Shown: in pieces, positions 1-7,949 of the stretch | Layout of the letters: each line of letters starts with the position of its first letter | Numbering within the stretch: the first letter of the stretch is position 1 | DNA from: Pseudomonas sp. KU43P | GTDB taxonomy: Bacteria > Pseudomonadota > Gammaproteobacteria > Pseudomonadales > Pseudomonadaceae | DNA: 64,000 nucleotides | NCBI RefSeq assembly: GCF_033095865.1 | Contig: NZ_AP019365.1 | Span: 779,501 to 843,500, forward strand | Direction: 5' to 3' | Notes under the pieces: generated by a model | Told to the model about the DNA's origin: nothing | What the model saw: the letters and a program-made list of their open reading frames with translations, nothing else | The model's database searches: none | Program-made: the position numbers and the translations under genes

Positions 1-24
1 TTTTATATAAGCGTCAAATGCCAT
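1..24 (-). CDS. hcp: Hcp-like type VI secretion tube protein (5' end only)
   Basis: Only the first eight codons lie in the window, read leftward off the edge: ATG GCA TTT GAC GCT TAT ATA AAA, giving MAFDAYIK. A strong Shine-Dalgarno AAGGAG sits about 9 bases upstream. MAFDAYIK followed by a short acidic/glycine stretch is the usual opening of Pseudomonas Hcp, the hexameric tube protein of type VI secretion. The rest of the gene is outside the window, so the call rests on eight residues and the ribosome binding site alone. Confidence 0.55.
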
Positions 25-373
25 GCTTACCGCTCCTTGGCAATCATTGGGTCTGAAGGTTTTATGTGCTGGCGGGTGACTTGGCCCGGTCAGTGAGGGG
101 CAAGGCTAGGCATCGAATTGAGAGAGGGCAATAGCTGGGACTGTATTTCGGAAAAGGACTACAAGTTAGCGGGTTTAAGCCCAGTGGATGTGTCGAAATA
201 AGTCGTTGATATCCAATTTATGTAGGAGAAGTTTAGATTCTTTGTTTAATCATTAAACGGTTTTCGACAGGGAGCCCAGCGTTGCCTGATGCATGCAACG
301 CTCGATAGATCAAACCGACCCTGGTTGGAGCCAGCTCCCACAAAGTCTGTGCCGGACGAGGGAGTACATCCTG
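25..373. other. Gene-free stretch upstream of the hcp-like gene
   Basis: About 350 bases with no convincing coding region. It should hold the leftward promoter and 5' UTR of the hcp-like gene. The open frames here have no ribosome binding site and no family signature. Confidence 0.5.
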
Positions 374-607
374 CAAAGCAAGGAATGCATCGGCGCGGAT
401 GCTGACTCGGGTCTGGTGCATCACGTTCACGGCACCGTCGCGAACGTGGCCGATGTAACGGAAGTTGCACGGCTGCATGGCGCAGAGAGCGTCGCCTGTG
501 CCGGCGCAGGCTACACCGGCGTTGAGAAAAGGCCAGAGCATGAAGGGCGGCCAGCGATCTGGCAGATTGATGCGACGCAGCACCTACAAGCACTTGAGCA
601 AACACAG
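374..607 (+). pseudogene. IS5-family transposase remnant
   Basis: The rightward frame reads GADADSGLVHHVHGTVANV, then TEVARLHGAES, then AGAGYTGVEKRPEHEGRP. This is the middle of an IS5-family DDE transposase (the family pattern is DADSGLVHTV...GTxxNVxDVTEVxxLLHGxE...DAGYxG). The usual DAGYTG aspartate has become glycine. After about position 550 homology continues in a different frame (TYKHLSKHSVL), so the gene is frameshifted. No start, no N-terminal DDE part and no inverted repeats are visible. It is a decayed fragment between the hcp-like gene and the protease gene. Confidence 0.6.
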
Positions 608-672
608 TGTGCTCACAACTGACCACGCTGTGTGTGTTGTCAAATCTATGGATGGTGCGCCGGTAGTGTGTA

Positions 673-697
673 AGAACCAGGGCAAAGCCCTGGTTCT
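673..697. terminator. 11-bp perfect hairpin with triloop
   Basis: AGAACCAGGGC, loop AAA, then GCCCTGGTTCT. It lies about 110 bases past the stop of the leftward M48 gene. Neither side has a strong T-run, so it may be a weak terminator or an mRNA-stabilising hairpin. Confidence 0.35.
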
Positions 698-1642
698 GAG
701 CCGAGATTAAGGGCTGAAAATTGGTCTGGCAGCGTCAAAACGCTGCTTATTGCTGTTGGTGAACTTTTACTGGCGTTGATTCTAACTACCTGCGGGGTGA
801 TTTAATATTCACCAACTCGCAGCACCCCCCTGTTGTGCCAACTTCTCGAATTTGGAACAGGCGTTGTAGGTGGCCACATCATCGACCACGTTGGACACAC
901 AGCGGCCATAAGCTACCAACTCGTACACCTGCAAACCGTGACGCTTGGTCAAGTAATACTCCACAGGTAAAAGCTGTGCCATATAGCCCACCTCCAGGTG
1001 CGAATCTTCGATGGCCTTCATCACCTGCTTCCGATCACCGTTACGATCGACTTCCTTGAAAAGCATGTTGAATGTCCAGGCCGTACGCCCGGTGCTGAGC
1101 AAGCTGGTGCGCATATAGGATTTTGCACGTTCCGCGTCGCCGGCTATTGCGTAGGCCATCGCCAGTTTGTTGGTAACGGCGACGTTGCCTTGCAGTGTCG
1201 TGGGCACGGGCTGCGCTTCAATTTTTGCCAGGGTGGCCTTGAGTTGTTCTCGATTGCTCGAAACCAAATCATTCAAGCGGAACATGTAGCCAGTCGACGT
1301 GAATACGGGAAGCGGCCCGCCTTGGCGGCGTCGACGCTGCTCGGGTGGGAGGCTGACGGCAAGTTTCGCGATCGGCTCCAGCCGCCCTTCGGACGATTGA
1401 TAGATGCTCTCGTTCGTACCGCTCAGCACCTTGCCGCAGCCCTTCAGGCTGAATTGATAGTTGCCGTTCTTTCCGGTAACGCATTGGGGCGTTTGCGGGG
1501 CTTGTGCCAGTTGTACACCTTTGCCGTACTGCCCAAGGCGGCGTACAGCCATTTTCAGCCCATCGAGCGAGTATGAACTGGCCTAATGATTTTGGACACC
1601 TTCTTAGGGCGCTATGATGGCGCCCAATTGGAGGCAAAATCA

Positions 1643-1945
1643 GTGCGAAAGTCATACTCGAAAGAACAGAAAGTCCGGGCTGCCGAGATGGTGCTGGACG
1701 GTGGCCAGTCAGTCCCCGAAGTCTGCGAAATGCTTGAGATTGGGCCTACAGCCCTGCGGCGTTGGGTCGAACAGGTGCGCAAGGAGCGGGAGGGCCAGGT
1801 GCCAGCTGGAGCCAAGGCCATTACCCCGGATCAACATCGAATCCAAGAGCTTGAGGCACTGGTTCGGCAGAAAGATCGAGATATCGAAATCCTAAAAAAG
1901 GCCAGTGCTCTCCTGCTTCGGGACTCCAAAGATCGTTCTCGCTGA
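1643..1945 (+). CDS. IS3-family transposase OrfA (helix-turn-helix)
   Basis: About 100 residues opening MRKSYSKEQKVRAAEMV, with the helix-turn-helix QSVPEVCEMLEIGPTALRRW. This is followed by a leucine-rich segment (IQELEALVRQKDRDIEILKK) used for multimerisation. I chose the GTG at 1643 because GGAGG lies 8 bases upstream. The ATG at 1586 falls in the terminal repeat and has no ribosome binding site. OrfA binds the IS ends and also forms the N-terminus of the OrfAB transposase made by frameshifting. Confidence 0.9.
   Translation: MRKSYSKEQKVRAAEMVLDGGQSVPEVCEMLEIGPTALRRWVEQVRKEREGQVPAGAKAITPDQHRIQELEALVRQKDRDIEILKKASALLLRDSKDRSR
1894..1900 (+). other. Programmed -1 frameshift site of the IS3 element
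   Basis: The run AAAAAAG lies near the end of orfA. The orfB frame is -1 relative to orfA and is open from here through 2787, so slippage would fuse OrfA to OrfB as in other IS3 elements. Confidence 0.7.
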
Positions 1946-1989
1946 TCAACGAACTGAGTGAGCAATATGGTGTTGTCGAATGCTGTCGC

Positions 1990-2787
1990 GTGCTTGGGGT
2001 CAAGCGCAGCAGTTTCTATGCGTGGCGCCAGCGCCAAGCCCGAAAAAATCCTGAACGGGATCAGTTACGCTCGGCTGTGGAAGGCCACTTCAAAGCCTCT
2101 CGCGATTCGGCCGGGTCGCGGACGCTAACCCAGGAGTTACGACGCGACGGCCATAAGATTGGGCGTTACAAAGTACGTGCGCTGATGCGTGAAGCTAACC
2201 TTAAGTGCAGGCAGCGTAGGCCGCACCGGTACCGCTCATCAGGCGTGGAAGCATTGATTGCTGAGAATCAGCTGAAGCGAAATTTCAAAGTTTCGACGAT
2301 CAACGAGGTTTGGTGTGGAGACGTGACGTACATCCAGGTTGGCAAGCGCTGGCTGTACTTGGCCGCTGTGATCGACCTTTATGCGCGCCGTGTAGTCGGC
2401 TGGGCATTTTCGATGATTGCGGACGCCAGGCTGGCCTGTAACGCACTGCACATGGCGGCCGAGTCCCGTGGCAAACCGACAGGCGTGATGTTTCATTCCG
2501 ACCAGGGATGTCAGTACACCAGCCACAAATTCAGGGCTGCACTTGAAGAGTACAGCCTGAACCAGAGCATGAGTCATCGCGGACAGTGCTGGGACAACGC
2601 CGCCATGGAGCGTTTCTTCGGGGCCCTGAAATCAGAGTGGATCCCTGCTAAGGGCTATGAAACCGAAGAGCAAGCTCGGGCGGACATCCAGGCTTACTTG
2701 GTGCGCTACAACCTGAAGCGCCTCCACAGCTACAACGGTTACGAAACCCCGGTAGCCATGGAGAAAAAGCTGAAGGCAGCGGCATAA
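1990..2787 (+). CDS. IS3-family transposase OrfB (DDE integrase domain)
   Basis: 265 residues from the annotated GTG, but the frame is open from the slippery site at 1894, so the working product is probably the OrfAB fusion. An HTH_21-like segment comes first (SRTLTQELRRDGHKIGRYKV). It is followed by the DDE core: VWCGDVTYIQ (first D), MFHSDQGCQYTS (second D) and CWDNAAMERFFGALKSE (E). All three acidic residues and the downstream K are present. There is no sign of decay. Confidence 0.93.
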   Translation: MLGVKRSSFYAWRQRQARKNPERDQLRSAVEGHFKASRDSAGSRTLTQELRRDGHKIGRYKVRALMREANLKCRQRRPHRYRSSGVEALIAENQLKRNFKVSTINEVWCGDVTYIQVGKRWLYLAAVIDLYARRVVGWAFSMIADARLACNALHMAAESRGKPTGVMFHSDQGCQYTSHKFRAALEEYSLNQSMSHRGQCWDNAAMERFFGALKSEWIPAKGYETEEQARADIQAYLVRYNLKRLHSYNGYETPVAMEKKLKAAA

Positions 2788-3414
2788 AACCTAAACCGGT
2801 GTCCAAAATTAGTTGACCAGTTCAGTATCCGGCCTTCAACAACAACTGTGCCGAGAAACGGTCAGCGGCTATTTCCTGCTCTTTGCTCCAGCGCTTGTAG
2901 ATGAGGCCTTTGGTCATATCATCCACCGTCTCGCCGAACAGCAGCGTGTAGCCGCCAGCCCCGGTGGCCCAACCCGCCAGCTTGACCATGTCCAAGGCGG
3001 CCTGCTGCTGGCTTCCCTTGGTGGTATCGCCCTGGTAAACGTGCCCGAGTTCGTGTGCGATGACTGCAGCCACTTCGTCTTCGGAGCTTGCCTGGGCGAT
3101 GAGGCCGGCCGACAACACAATGGTTGTCGTCGAAAGAGAGTAGGCCTCGTAGCCGCTGAAAGAGTCCACAACCACTACACAATCACAGGGCTTGCCCCAG
3201 GCATCTTCCAGTCGTTGGCGGACGCGTTGCACGAACGCGATCAAGTTCGCGTCCAGGATGGGTGTGCGGTCCATTTGCCGCAATTGTCGGATGTCGTTGA
3301 TGTTGACCTTCCGATCGGCACCTTCCAGTGGTTTTAACGCGCTGTACTTCGGGTCAACAGCACAACCGGTGAGCACTACAAGTGCGAACGCGAGCAAATA
3401 GCCGCCCAGCTTGG

Positions 3415-3789
3415 TTATTTGCATCCGTCACCCGCTCCTTTGACGCTTGCCGATTTCGCATCGCCGGCCAGGGTCACGGGTATGGTGCTGCAGGAGTCGA
3501 CCACAAGCTTTTCATTGACCAATTCCACGTCCGCACGCGAAACCCTCCACGCCCCCGTGCCTTGGCGAAACTCCAGGCGATTGCCATCCACGGTCTTGGC
3601 CGGTATTGGGTAAGACAAATTCCCCAACTCCGATATCAACCGATATTCACCTCCCTTGGCCGACTCGGCCTCAACCAGTTCAGGGTTGAGAATTCTCTGG
3701 ATCCGCAGTGTATCGGCCGAGACCGGAACGATGCTCAGGCTGGCAAGAAGCAGGAGATAGATCGGGTTGCGCTTTTTCACGTGGCGCAT
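3415..3789 (-). CDS. Small exported protein, unknown function
   Basis: 124 residues with a clear signal peptide (basic MRHVKKRN, hydrophobic core IYLLLLASLSIVPV, cleavage near SADT), so it is probably periplasmic. Two cysteines near the C-terminus (SCSTIPV and DGCK) may pair. It starts inside the 3' end of the CHASE2 gene (110-base overlap) and its stop overlaps the protease start by 10 bases, so translation is probably coupled. No family is recognised. Its position suggests it works with the CHASE2 protein and the M48 lipoprotein at the envelope. Confidence 0.75.
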   Translation of the reverse strand: MRHVKKRNPIYLLLLASLSIVPVSADTLRIQRILNPELVEAESAKGGEYRLISELGNLSYPIPAKTVDGNRLEFRQGTGAWRVSRADVELVNEKLVVDSCSTIPVTLAGDAKSASVKGAGDGCK

Positions 3790-5212
3790 CCTTGTTGTAA
3801 TTCGACTCGGTCGCTGCGATTGCTTCCCTCAGCAGCGGGAGGAAGGCTGCCAGCGCCATCCATCCTTCAGGTGCGGCATGGAGCTCGTAGCACAGATAGA
3901 AAGTTAACGAGACCAGCAGTGCGGTGATCAGAGATAACCACAGTGCACTCATTGCATTTGATAGAAACGAACTGCTCTTGGCGCCAACACACTTGTGATG
4001 CTGGAACTTGTAATCAAGAGTGCCGGAGCGCCACATCCAGAACAGAATCGCCACCAACAAACAGAAGAAGATCAGCAACTGAGTGCTGCTTTGCCGGACG
4101 TAGCTCTGGCCCATTTCACATAAGTTCGCCAATGCATTGGCATGCAGGTATACGCCAGCCACCTGCCCATAAAGCGGGGAGGCGACATAGTCGTTCAGGC
4201 TAGGCATTACGTTCCCCACCAGCACCACGAACGGTTCACCGGGCTTGAGATGCGGCGGCCTGAGGCTGACCGGGTGCTCTCCATACAACTGTGACAAGCG
4301 CACCTGATGGACGGGCATACATTCGGCAGGCGGGTTTTGCACCGTTGTTCCGAGGCCAATGAAACGAAAGAAAATTGCGACGGCATCCTGCTTGATGCTG
4401 ATTGGCCCAGCCCGGCAGTCGTCCCTGGCCGTGATACTCCACTGAATGGACATATCAGGCTGGTCGCTCGCGTCGACCCAGCGGCAATCATCACCGCGCG
4501 CTTTGCACAGGTCTTGGTAGAGTGCATTGGCTGCCGTGGCTACAGGTTTGGCCTCTGCAGTTGATCCCAGAGGCGCCTGAAGTGGGTAAAGGTCACCACT
4601 GCCTTCCCAAGCTGAGACGACCAACGAGGCAGGTTGCAACTGTTCCTGGGACAGTGGAGAGATTGGAACAAACTTTCCCCCGCCGGCCAGATGAATTCTC
4701 GCCGCAGAAGTATCCGCGTCCAGTCGTTTCAAAATTCGACCGAGCTGCCCCAGATCTCCGCTGGTCGCACGTGGGCGCTCGAAGAAGATGTCGTAGAAAA
4801 TGGCTGCAGGGGCAGCCTCGCCGCCTTTAGGCAGAGCAAGATCACGCAAGATTCGCCCATGATCTGCGTATGTCAAAGGCCAGTCGTTGGCCTCCATCCA
4901 GCCGTTTCCACCATTGTTCAACCCTGCGATGCTTGGGTAATCAATGGCGACGACTGTTACGGGGGCAGGCGCGACGGGGTAAGCAAACGCCCGGAATCGA
5001 CCGAGTTGATCCGACAAAGCCTTGTCGGCAGCAGAGGACAGGCCGAAAGGGTCACTTAACATGGCCCACGAGGCAAGACCTAGATACAGCCCTATACGAA
5101 CCAGGGGAAATCGACGCAACTGCTCAATTTTCTGATCCGCCACGTTGAAGTAGCGCTTTGCACACGTGCGCAAAGATGACCGCCAAGACATCAACGTACA
5201 AAAAACGCTCAC
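3680..5212 (-). CDS. CHASE2-domain membrane protein
   Basis: The first membrane segment is near VRIGLYLGLASWAML, followed by a long extracytoplasmic region with CHASE2 features (DQLGRFRAFAYPV...VTVVAIDYPSI...WPLTYADHGRILRDL...AIFYDIFFERP...FVVLVGNVMPSLNDYVASPLYGQVAGVYLHANALANLC). Two to three C-terminal membrane helices then follow (LLIFFCLLVAILFWMW; ALWLSLITALLVSLTFYLC; GWMALAAFLPLL). No kinase or cyclase domain follows, so this is a sensor-type domain without an output domain. I prefer the GTG at 5212, because GGAG lies 7 bases before it. The frame is open to a GTG at 5272 and there is an ATG at 5191. It is the first gene of the operon with the exported protein and the M48 protease. Confidence 0.8.
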   Translation of the reverse strand: MSVFCTLMSWRSSLRTCAKRYFNVADQKIEQLRRFPLVRIGLYLGLASWAMLSDPFGLSSAADKALSDQLGRFRAFAYPVAPAPVTVVAIDYPSIAGLNNGGNGWMEANDWPLTYADHGRILRDLALPKGGEAAPAAIFYDIFFERPRATSGDLGQLGRILKRLDADTSAARIHLAGGGKFVPISPLSQEQLQPASLVVSAWEGSGDLYPLQAPLGSTAEAKPVATAANALYQDLCKARGDDCRWVDASDQPDMSIQWSITARDDCRAGPISIKQDAVAIFFRFIGLGTTVQNPPAECMPVHQVRLSQLYGEHPVSLRPPHLKPGEPFVVLVGNVMPSLNDYVASPLYGQVAGVYLHANALANLCEMGQSYVRQSSTQLLIFFCLLVAILFWMWRSGTLDYKFQHHKCVGAKSSSFLSNAMSALWLSLITALLVSLTFYLCYELHAAPEGWMALAAFLPLLREAIAATESNYNKDAPREKAQPDLSPASCQPEHRSGLGRYTADPENSQP

Positions 5213-5272
5213 TCCATCGCTCCATGATGTCATTTGGCCACTTGCGGCAAAGAATATCCAAATGTTTCGCAC

Positions 5273-5795
5273 CTTGTAAATTCAAATAGGTAATCACGGC
5301 TCGATGGATCAGATTCGTGGGGCGAATCCGATATATCGCCCTTTTCATTCATGGAATAAGAGACGTTTCCTACAGCTTTAAACCTTGCCCTGCCTGAGTC
5401 GCGGGGATAAATTTCCTAAGTCGCGGCAAATTCCGCGACCGGGCGTAGGAACCCGTTGGTAAACTTGGCGCACGCATTAGGCGCCCCTGCACCACAGCTG
5501 GCGCTTTTTTTGTGCCTGCCGTGTTGTGTCATGGCGGCTGTGTGTGGGCAGGCTTCGGCCTGGCCGGGTTTCCAAGTTTCCCGGTATTCCTACCCCATGC
5601 ACAGCTGCCACCCAATCCCGTAGGAAGGATCGTGGCAGCTCCAACTAAAACTTGGAGTCTCATGCATGCCCATCTCAAATCTATCCAGGATCCTCGCATT
5701 CGTTCTCCGCCGCCGCACCCCTCCGGCGCCTCCTAAACCCCACCGTTTCTACCCCATCTGCACCCCGTCGCACCCAAGCCCAAGGCAGGTGCCCC
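5273..5795. other. Structured non-coding stretch between CHASE2 operon and a 75-aa gene
   Basis: No gene is convincing, but the DNA is rich in hairpins. These include GTCGCGG/CCGCGAC at 5420-5439; GCGCC/GGCGC followed by seven T at about 5482-5513; CAGGC-TTCG-GCCTG (a UUCG tetraloop) near 5550; and CCGGG/CCCGG just after it. The rightward order suggests a small structured RNA or attenuated leader ending at the T-run, then a second leader before the small gene at 5796. The leftward promoter of the CHASE2 operon must also lie at the left side. Confidence 0.45.
5482..5513 (+). terminator. Rho-independent terminator-like hairpin
   Basis: GCGCC and GGCGC arms enclose about 14 bases and are followed directly by TTTTTTT. 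No rightward gene precedes it, so it may end a short non-coding RNA beginning near 5400. Confidence 0.5.
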
Positions 5796-6023
5796 ATGAC
5801 TGACCTCGAACGCCTATCCACAATCCAGAGCTATGCCTGGACACTCGAACTGCTCGGCGAAGCCTTGGTGCAGCACGACGAGATGCTCGAGTGCGAACAC
5901 AACCCGCATCTGAGTTTTCGCAACACCGCTGGCATTCACCAGGCGATCCGGATCATCAGCCGGTTGGCCAGTGAGCAGTGCGGGAAAATAAGTTTGTTGG
6001 AGGAGGCGTCGAGCGAGGGCTGA
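5796..6023 (+). CDS. Small conserved-looking protein of unknown function
   Basis: 75 residues from MTDLERLSTIQSYAWTLELL to LLEEASSEG, a mostly helical, soluble, acidic protein. I chose the ATG at 5796 because the sequence before it (many Pro/Ser/Arg) looks non-coding. No strong Shine-Dalgarno is seen (AGGTGCCCC is the best). The hairpin-rich leader upstream may control it. No family is recognised; the length and style resemble small Pseudomonas-specific accessory proteins. Confidence 0.55.
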   Translation: MTDLERLSTIQSYAWTLELLGEALVQHDEMLECEHNPHLSFRNTAGIHQAIRIISRLASEQCGKISLLEEASSEG

Positions 6024-6144
6024 ACAGGCCGGCTTTCAGGCGGCCGAACTGCAATTTGAGGAGCCTGCGGCAGCGCAATTGTGTCCAGTGAAGCGCTGCT
6101 TCAAAAAGGGAGCAAGGCGTTGCCACAGGGCAGGTGTTGCAGGA

Positions 6145-6738
6145 TTACCCGCGGGCCCAGTCCACACCGCGCTCTTGGATGTTCAGGCGCAAGCTGGTGG
6201 CTGGTCTGGAGCGGTGGGTGATGAGATAGGCCCCTTCACCCTCGGCAATCAGTTCCGTGGCCAGAGTTTTAGCGCTTGCCGAGCATTCGAGGCAGATCAC
6301 GGAAAAATCGATCTCCATGTCGGCAAGTGTCACGGGTTGATTGTTGTGGCTATAGCGAATCTGCCATGGGGTTGGGTCTACGTCTTCGATAGGGCTGACC
6401 GTGGCAACGCCATATTTGCTTTTGAATACGCCTTGGCCAGCGTGAGCCCCGCCCCTGATGTAGAGGCGGTAGCCTTCGTCGGTGTGGCGGAAGTAGAACA
6501 GGGTGGGCATTACATCGCCCGTCAGGTGGAAGTCGACATGGGCTGCTTCGCGGGCATCGTTCCAGGCCTCGTCCGGGGTAGTCAGTACGCCCAGTGCCTG
6601 GGTGACGTCTATGGTCTCCAGGCTAGGGTCGGGATGGCGAACGTTGATGGCGCCTTCGGTGGCTTCGCCGAGGATGGTCAGGGGGTAGCCGTTGACCAGC
6701 AGGGTGGCGGTGAAGGACAGGGATTGATTGTCAGGCAT
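6145..6738 (-). CDS. Hypothetical protein, unknown family
   Basis: 197 residues starting MPDNQSLSFTATLLVNGYPL, with GGAG 9 bases upstream of the ATG. The sequence is beta-rich and soluble, with no signal peptide or membrane helix. A late segment, FSVICLECSASAKTLATEL, carries two cysteines. Normal core-like composition and a good ribosome binding site favour this leftward frame over the long rightward frame across the same DNA. No function is assigned. Confidence 0.75.
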   Translation of the reverse strand: MPDNQSLSFTATLLVNGYPLTILGEATEGAINVRHPDPSLETIDVTQALGVLTTPDEAWNDAREAAHVDFHLTGDVMPTLFYFRHTDEGYRLYIRGGAHAGQGVFKSKYGVATVSPIEDVDPTPWQIRYSHNNQPVTLADMEIDFSVICLECSASAKTLATELIAEGEGAYLITHRSRPATSLRLNIQERGVDWARG

Positions 6739-6831
6739 GGGTGTCTCCGGTTGCAGCTTTGAAGGAACAGCAGGCTATGCCGGCTTGAATGGGAGACGCA
6801 TTTGGACCTTCTTCCGATGAGCCTGTGTACG

Positions 6832-6862
6832 AAAAAGCCCGGTACCGAGGCCGGGCTTTCTT
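6832..6862 (-). terminator. Intrinsic terminator after the BASS transporter
   Basis: AAAAAGCCCGG / CCGGGCTTTCTT hairpin, with A-run and T-rich sides. It lies just past the transporter stop and can act in both directions. Confidence 0.8.
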
Positions 6863-6885
6863 CTTAGCGGGTAAGTAGCCCATAG

Positions 6886-7839
6886 TCATCTGACCCAGGC
6901 GGGAACTACCCGCACGTACACCAGCTCACTGACCAACTCCACCAGCGTTTGGGTAATCACTGCCGCTGCAGCCAGGCCGCGCAGGTCTTCCGGCAGGGCC
7001 AAGGCCAGTGGCAACACCACCAGCGAGTTGCGGGTGGAAGCGCTGAAGGTGACTGACCGCGCTTCGGCCACAGGCAAGCGGAACAACCGTGCGCTGATGA
7101 AGCCAATCACCGGTGCCATCAGCATGAAGCCCACATACACCGGAATCACCGGCAGCAACCGGTCGAAATCACGCCATACCACGGCGATCTGCGAGCCGAT
7201 CACTACCACCAGCACCAGGGCCATCGCGGGTACCGGCATCCACGCCCAGGCGTCGTTCCACACGGCCACCGCTCGCGATCGGCGAGCGCCGGCGCTGGTG
7301 AGCACGGCGAGGACCATCGGCAATACGATCAGCAACACGAAGGCTTCCACGAACGGTGCGACGGCGATGGTCACCTCGCTGCTGCCGCCGAGCATCAATG
7401 TCAGGTACACCGGCAGCAGTACCAACTGCACCAACAGCAGCACGGGCGTTGCAGCAAGCGTGAGGCGTGAGTCGCCGTTGCCGATGTGGGTGAACACCAC
7501 CACGTAGTCGATGCACGGCGTCAGCAGCACCAGCAGGGCGCCGATGAGGATCGCCGGGTGCGCGACCAGGCCGCGGGTAATGGCCCATACCATCAGCGGC
7601 ACGAGGATAAAGTTGGCAAGCAGCAGGGCGGCCATGAAACGGCGGTTGCCCAGGCCCTGGCGCAGGTCGAGGAATGGGATCTGCAGAAACATCGCATACA
7701 TCAGCAGTGCGATGGAAGGGGTGGCCAGGGCGTCGAGGTGCTGTGCTGCGCCGGGGGCCAGCAGGCCGAAGGCGATGGCGACGATCACTGCGGCGAAGTA
7801 GATCGGAATCTGCCGGGTTTCGAGTTGCGCTCTGGTCAA
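6886..7839 (-). CDS. Bile acid:sodium symporter (BASS) / ACR3-like transporter
   Basis: Nine to ten hydrophobic helices fill the protein. Family hallmarks are the segment LLTPCIDYVVVFTHIGNGDS and the late motif RNSLVVLPLALALPE, which match the BASS/ACR3 group often annotated as arsenic resistance transporter. The substrate cannot be told from sequence; no arsR or arsC lies nearby. The frame is open to a TTG at 7902, but that codon abuts the glyA terminator. I prefer the TTG at 7839 (MTRAQLETRQIPIYF), which gives 317 residues. It lies downstream of glyA on the same strand, beyond the glyA terminator. Confidence 0.8.
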   Translation of the reverse strand: MTRAQLETRQIPIYFAAVIVAIAFGLLAPGAAQHLDALATPSIALLMYAMFLQIPFLDLRQGLGNRRFMAALLLANFILVPLMVWAITRGLVAHPAILIGALLVLLTPCIDYVVVFTHIGNGDSRLTLAATPVLLLVQLVLLPVYLTLMLGGSSEVTIAVAPFVEAFVLLIVLPMVLAVLTSAGARRSRAVAVWNDAWAWMPVPAMALVLVVVIGSQIAVVWRDFDRLLPVIPVYVGFMLMAPVIGFISARLFRLPVAEARSVTFSASTRNSLVVLPLALALPEDLRGLAAAAVITQTLVELVSELVYVRVVPAWVR

Positions 7840-7900
7840 GGCGGGGCCTGTGCGTGGCGGGCTGAAGCGGCACAGGGTAATACGTCGAGACACATTGAAC

Positions 7901-7930
7901 AAAAAAGCCCGGCACGAGGCCGGGCTTTTT
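7901..7930 (-). terminator. Intrinsic terminator of glyA
   Basis: AAAAAAGCCCGG CACGA GGCCGGGCTTTTT, about 20 bases after the glyA stop. Strong stem with T-run. Confidence 0.9.
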
Positions 7931-7949
7931 CACATCAGGCGATTGCCGA

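Larger units (their letters stand above)
1574..2824 (+). mobile_element. Complete IS3-family insertion sequence (IS150-like), 1251 bp
   Basis: Both ends are visible. Imperfect 27-bp inverted repeats (23 of 27 positions match) begin TGAACTGG and run inward to TTTTGGACACC on each side. They are flanked by a 3-bp direct repeat, GTA, at 1571-1573 and 2825-2827. Inside are overlapping orfA and orfB in a 0/-1 arrangement with an A6G slippery site. All DDE residues are intact, so the element may still be active. It sits inside the M48 protease gene. Confidence 0.95.
809..3424 (-). pseudogene. M48-family metalloprotease lipoprotein, split by an IS3 element
   Basis: The gene is in two pieces. The N-terminal 200 residues read from 3424 down to 2825; the C-terminal part reads from 1573 down to 809. 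Removing the IS and one copy of the GTA duplication restores one open frame of about 450 residues, passing through ...LLLKAGY|SLDGLKMAVRRLG. The N-terminal half has a lipobox (LTGC, residues 18-21), the zinc motif HELGH (124-128) and the third-ligand segment EIAAD (184-188). It would therefore be an outer-membrane-anchored periplasmic Zn protease. The insertion comes just after the active site, leaving a catalytic fragment without its TPR-like C-terminal part. It is the last gene of a three-gene leftward operon and overlaps the preceding gene by 10 bases. Confidence 0.88.

Noticed and set aside
233..626. Two leftward frames of 116 and 126 codons near the left edge
   Set aside because: They are antisense to the IS5-type transposase remnant; the rightward frame shows the transposase pattern.
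6079..6762. 227-codon rightward frame opposite the 197-aa gene
   Set aside because: The leftward gene has GGAG before its ATG and normal codon pattern; the rightward frame starts in non-coding sequence and has no ribosome binding site.
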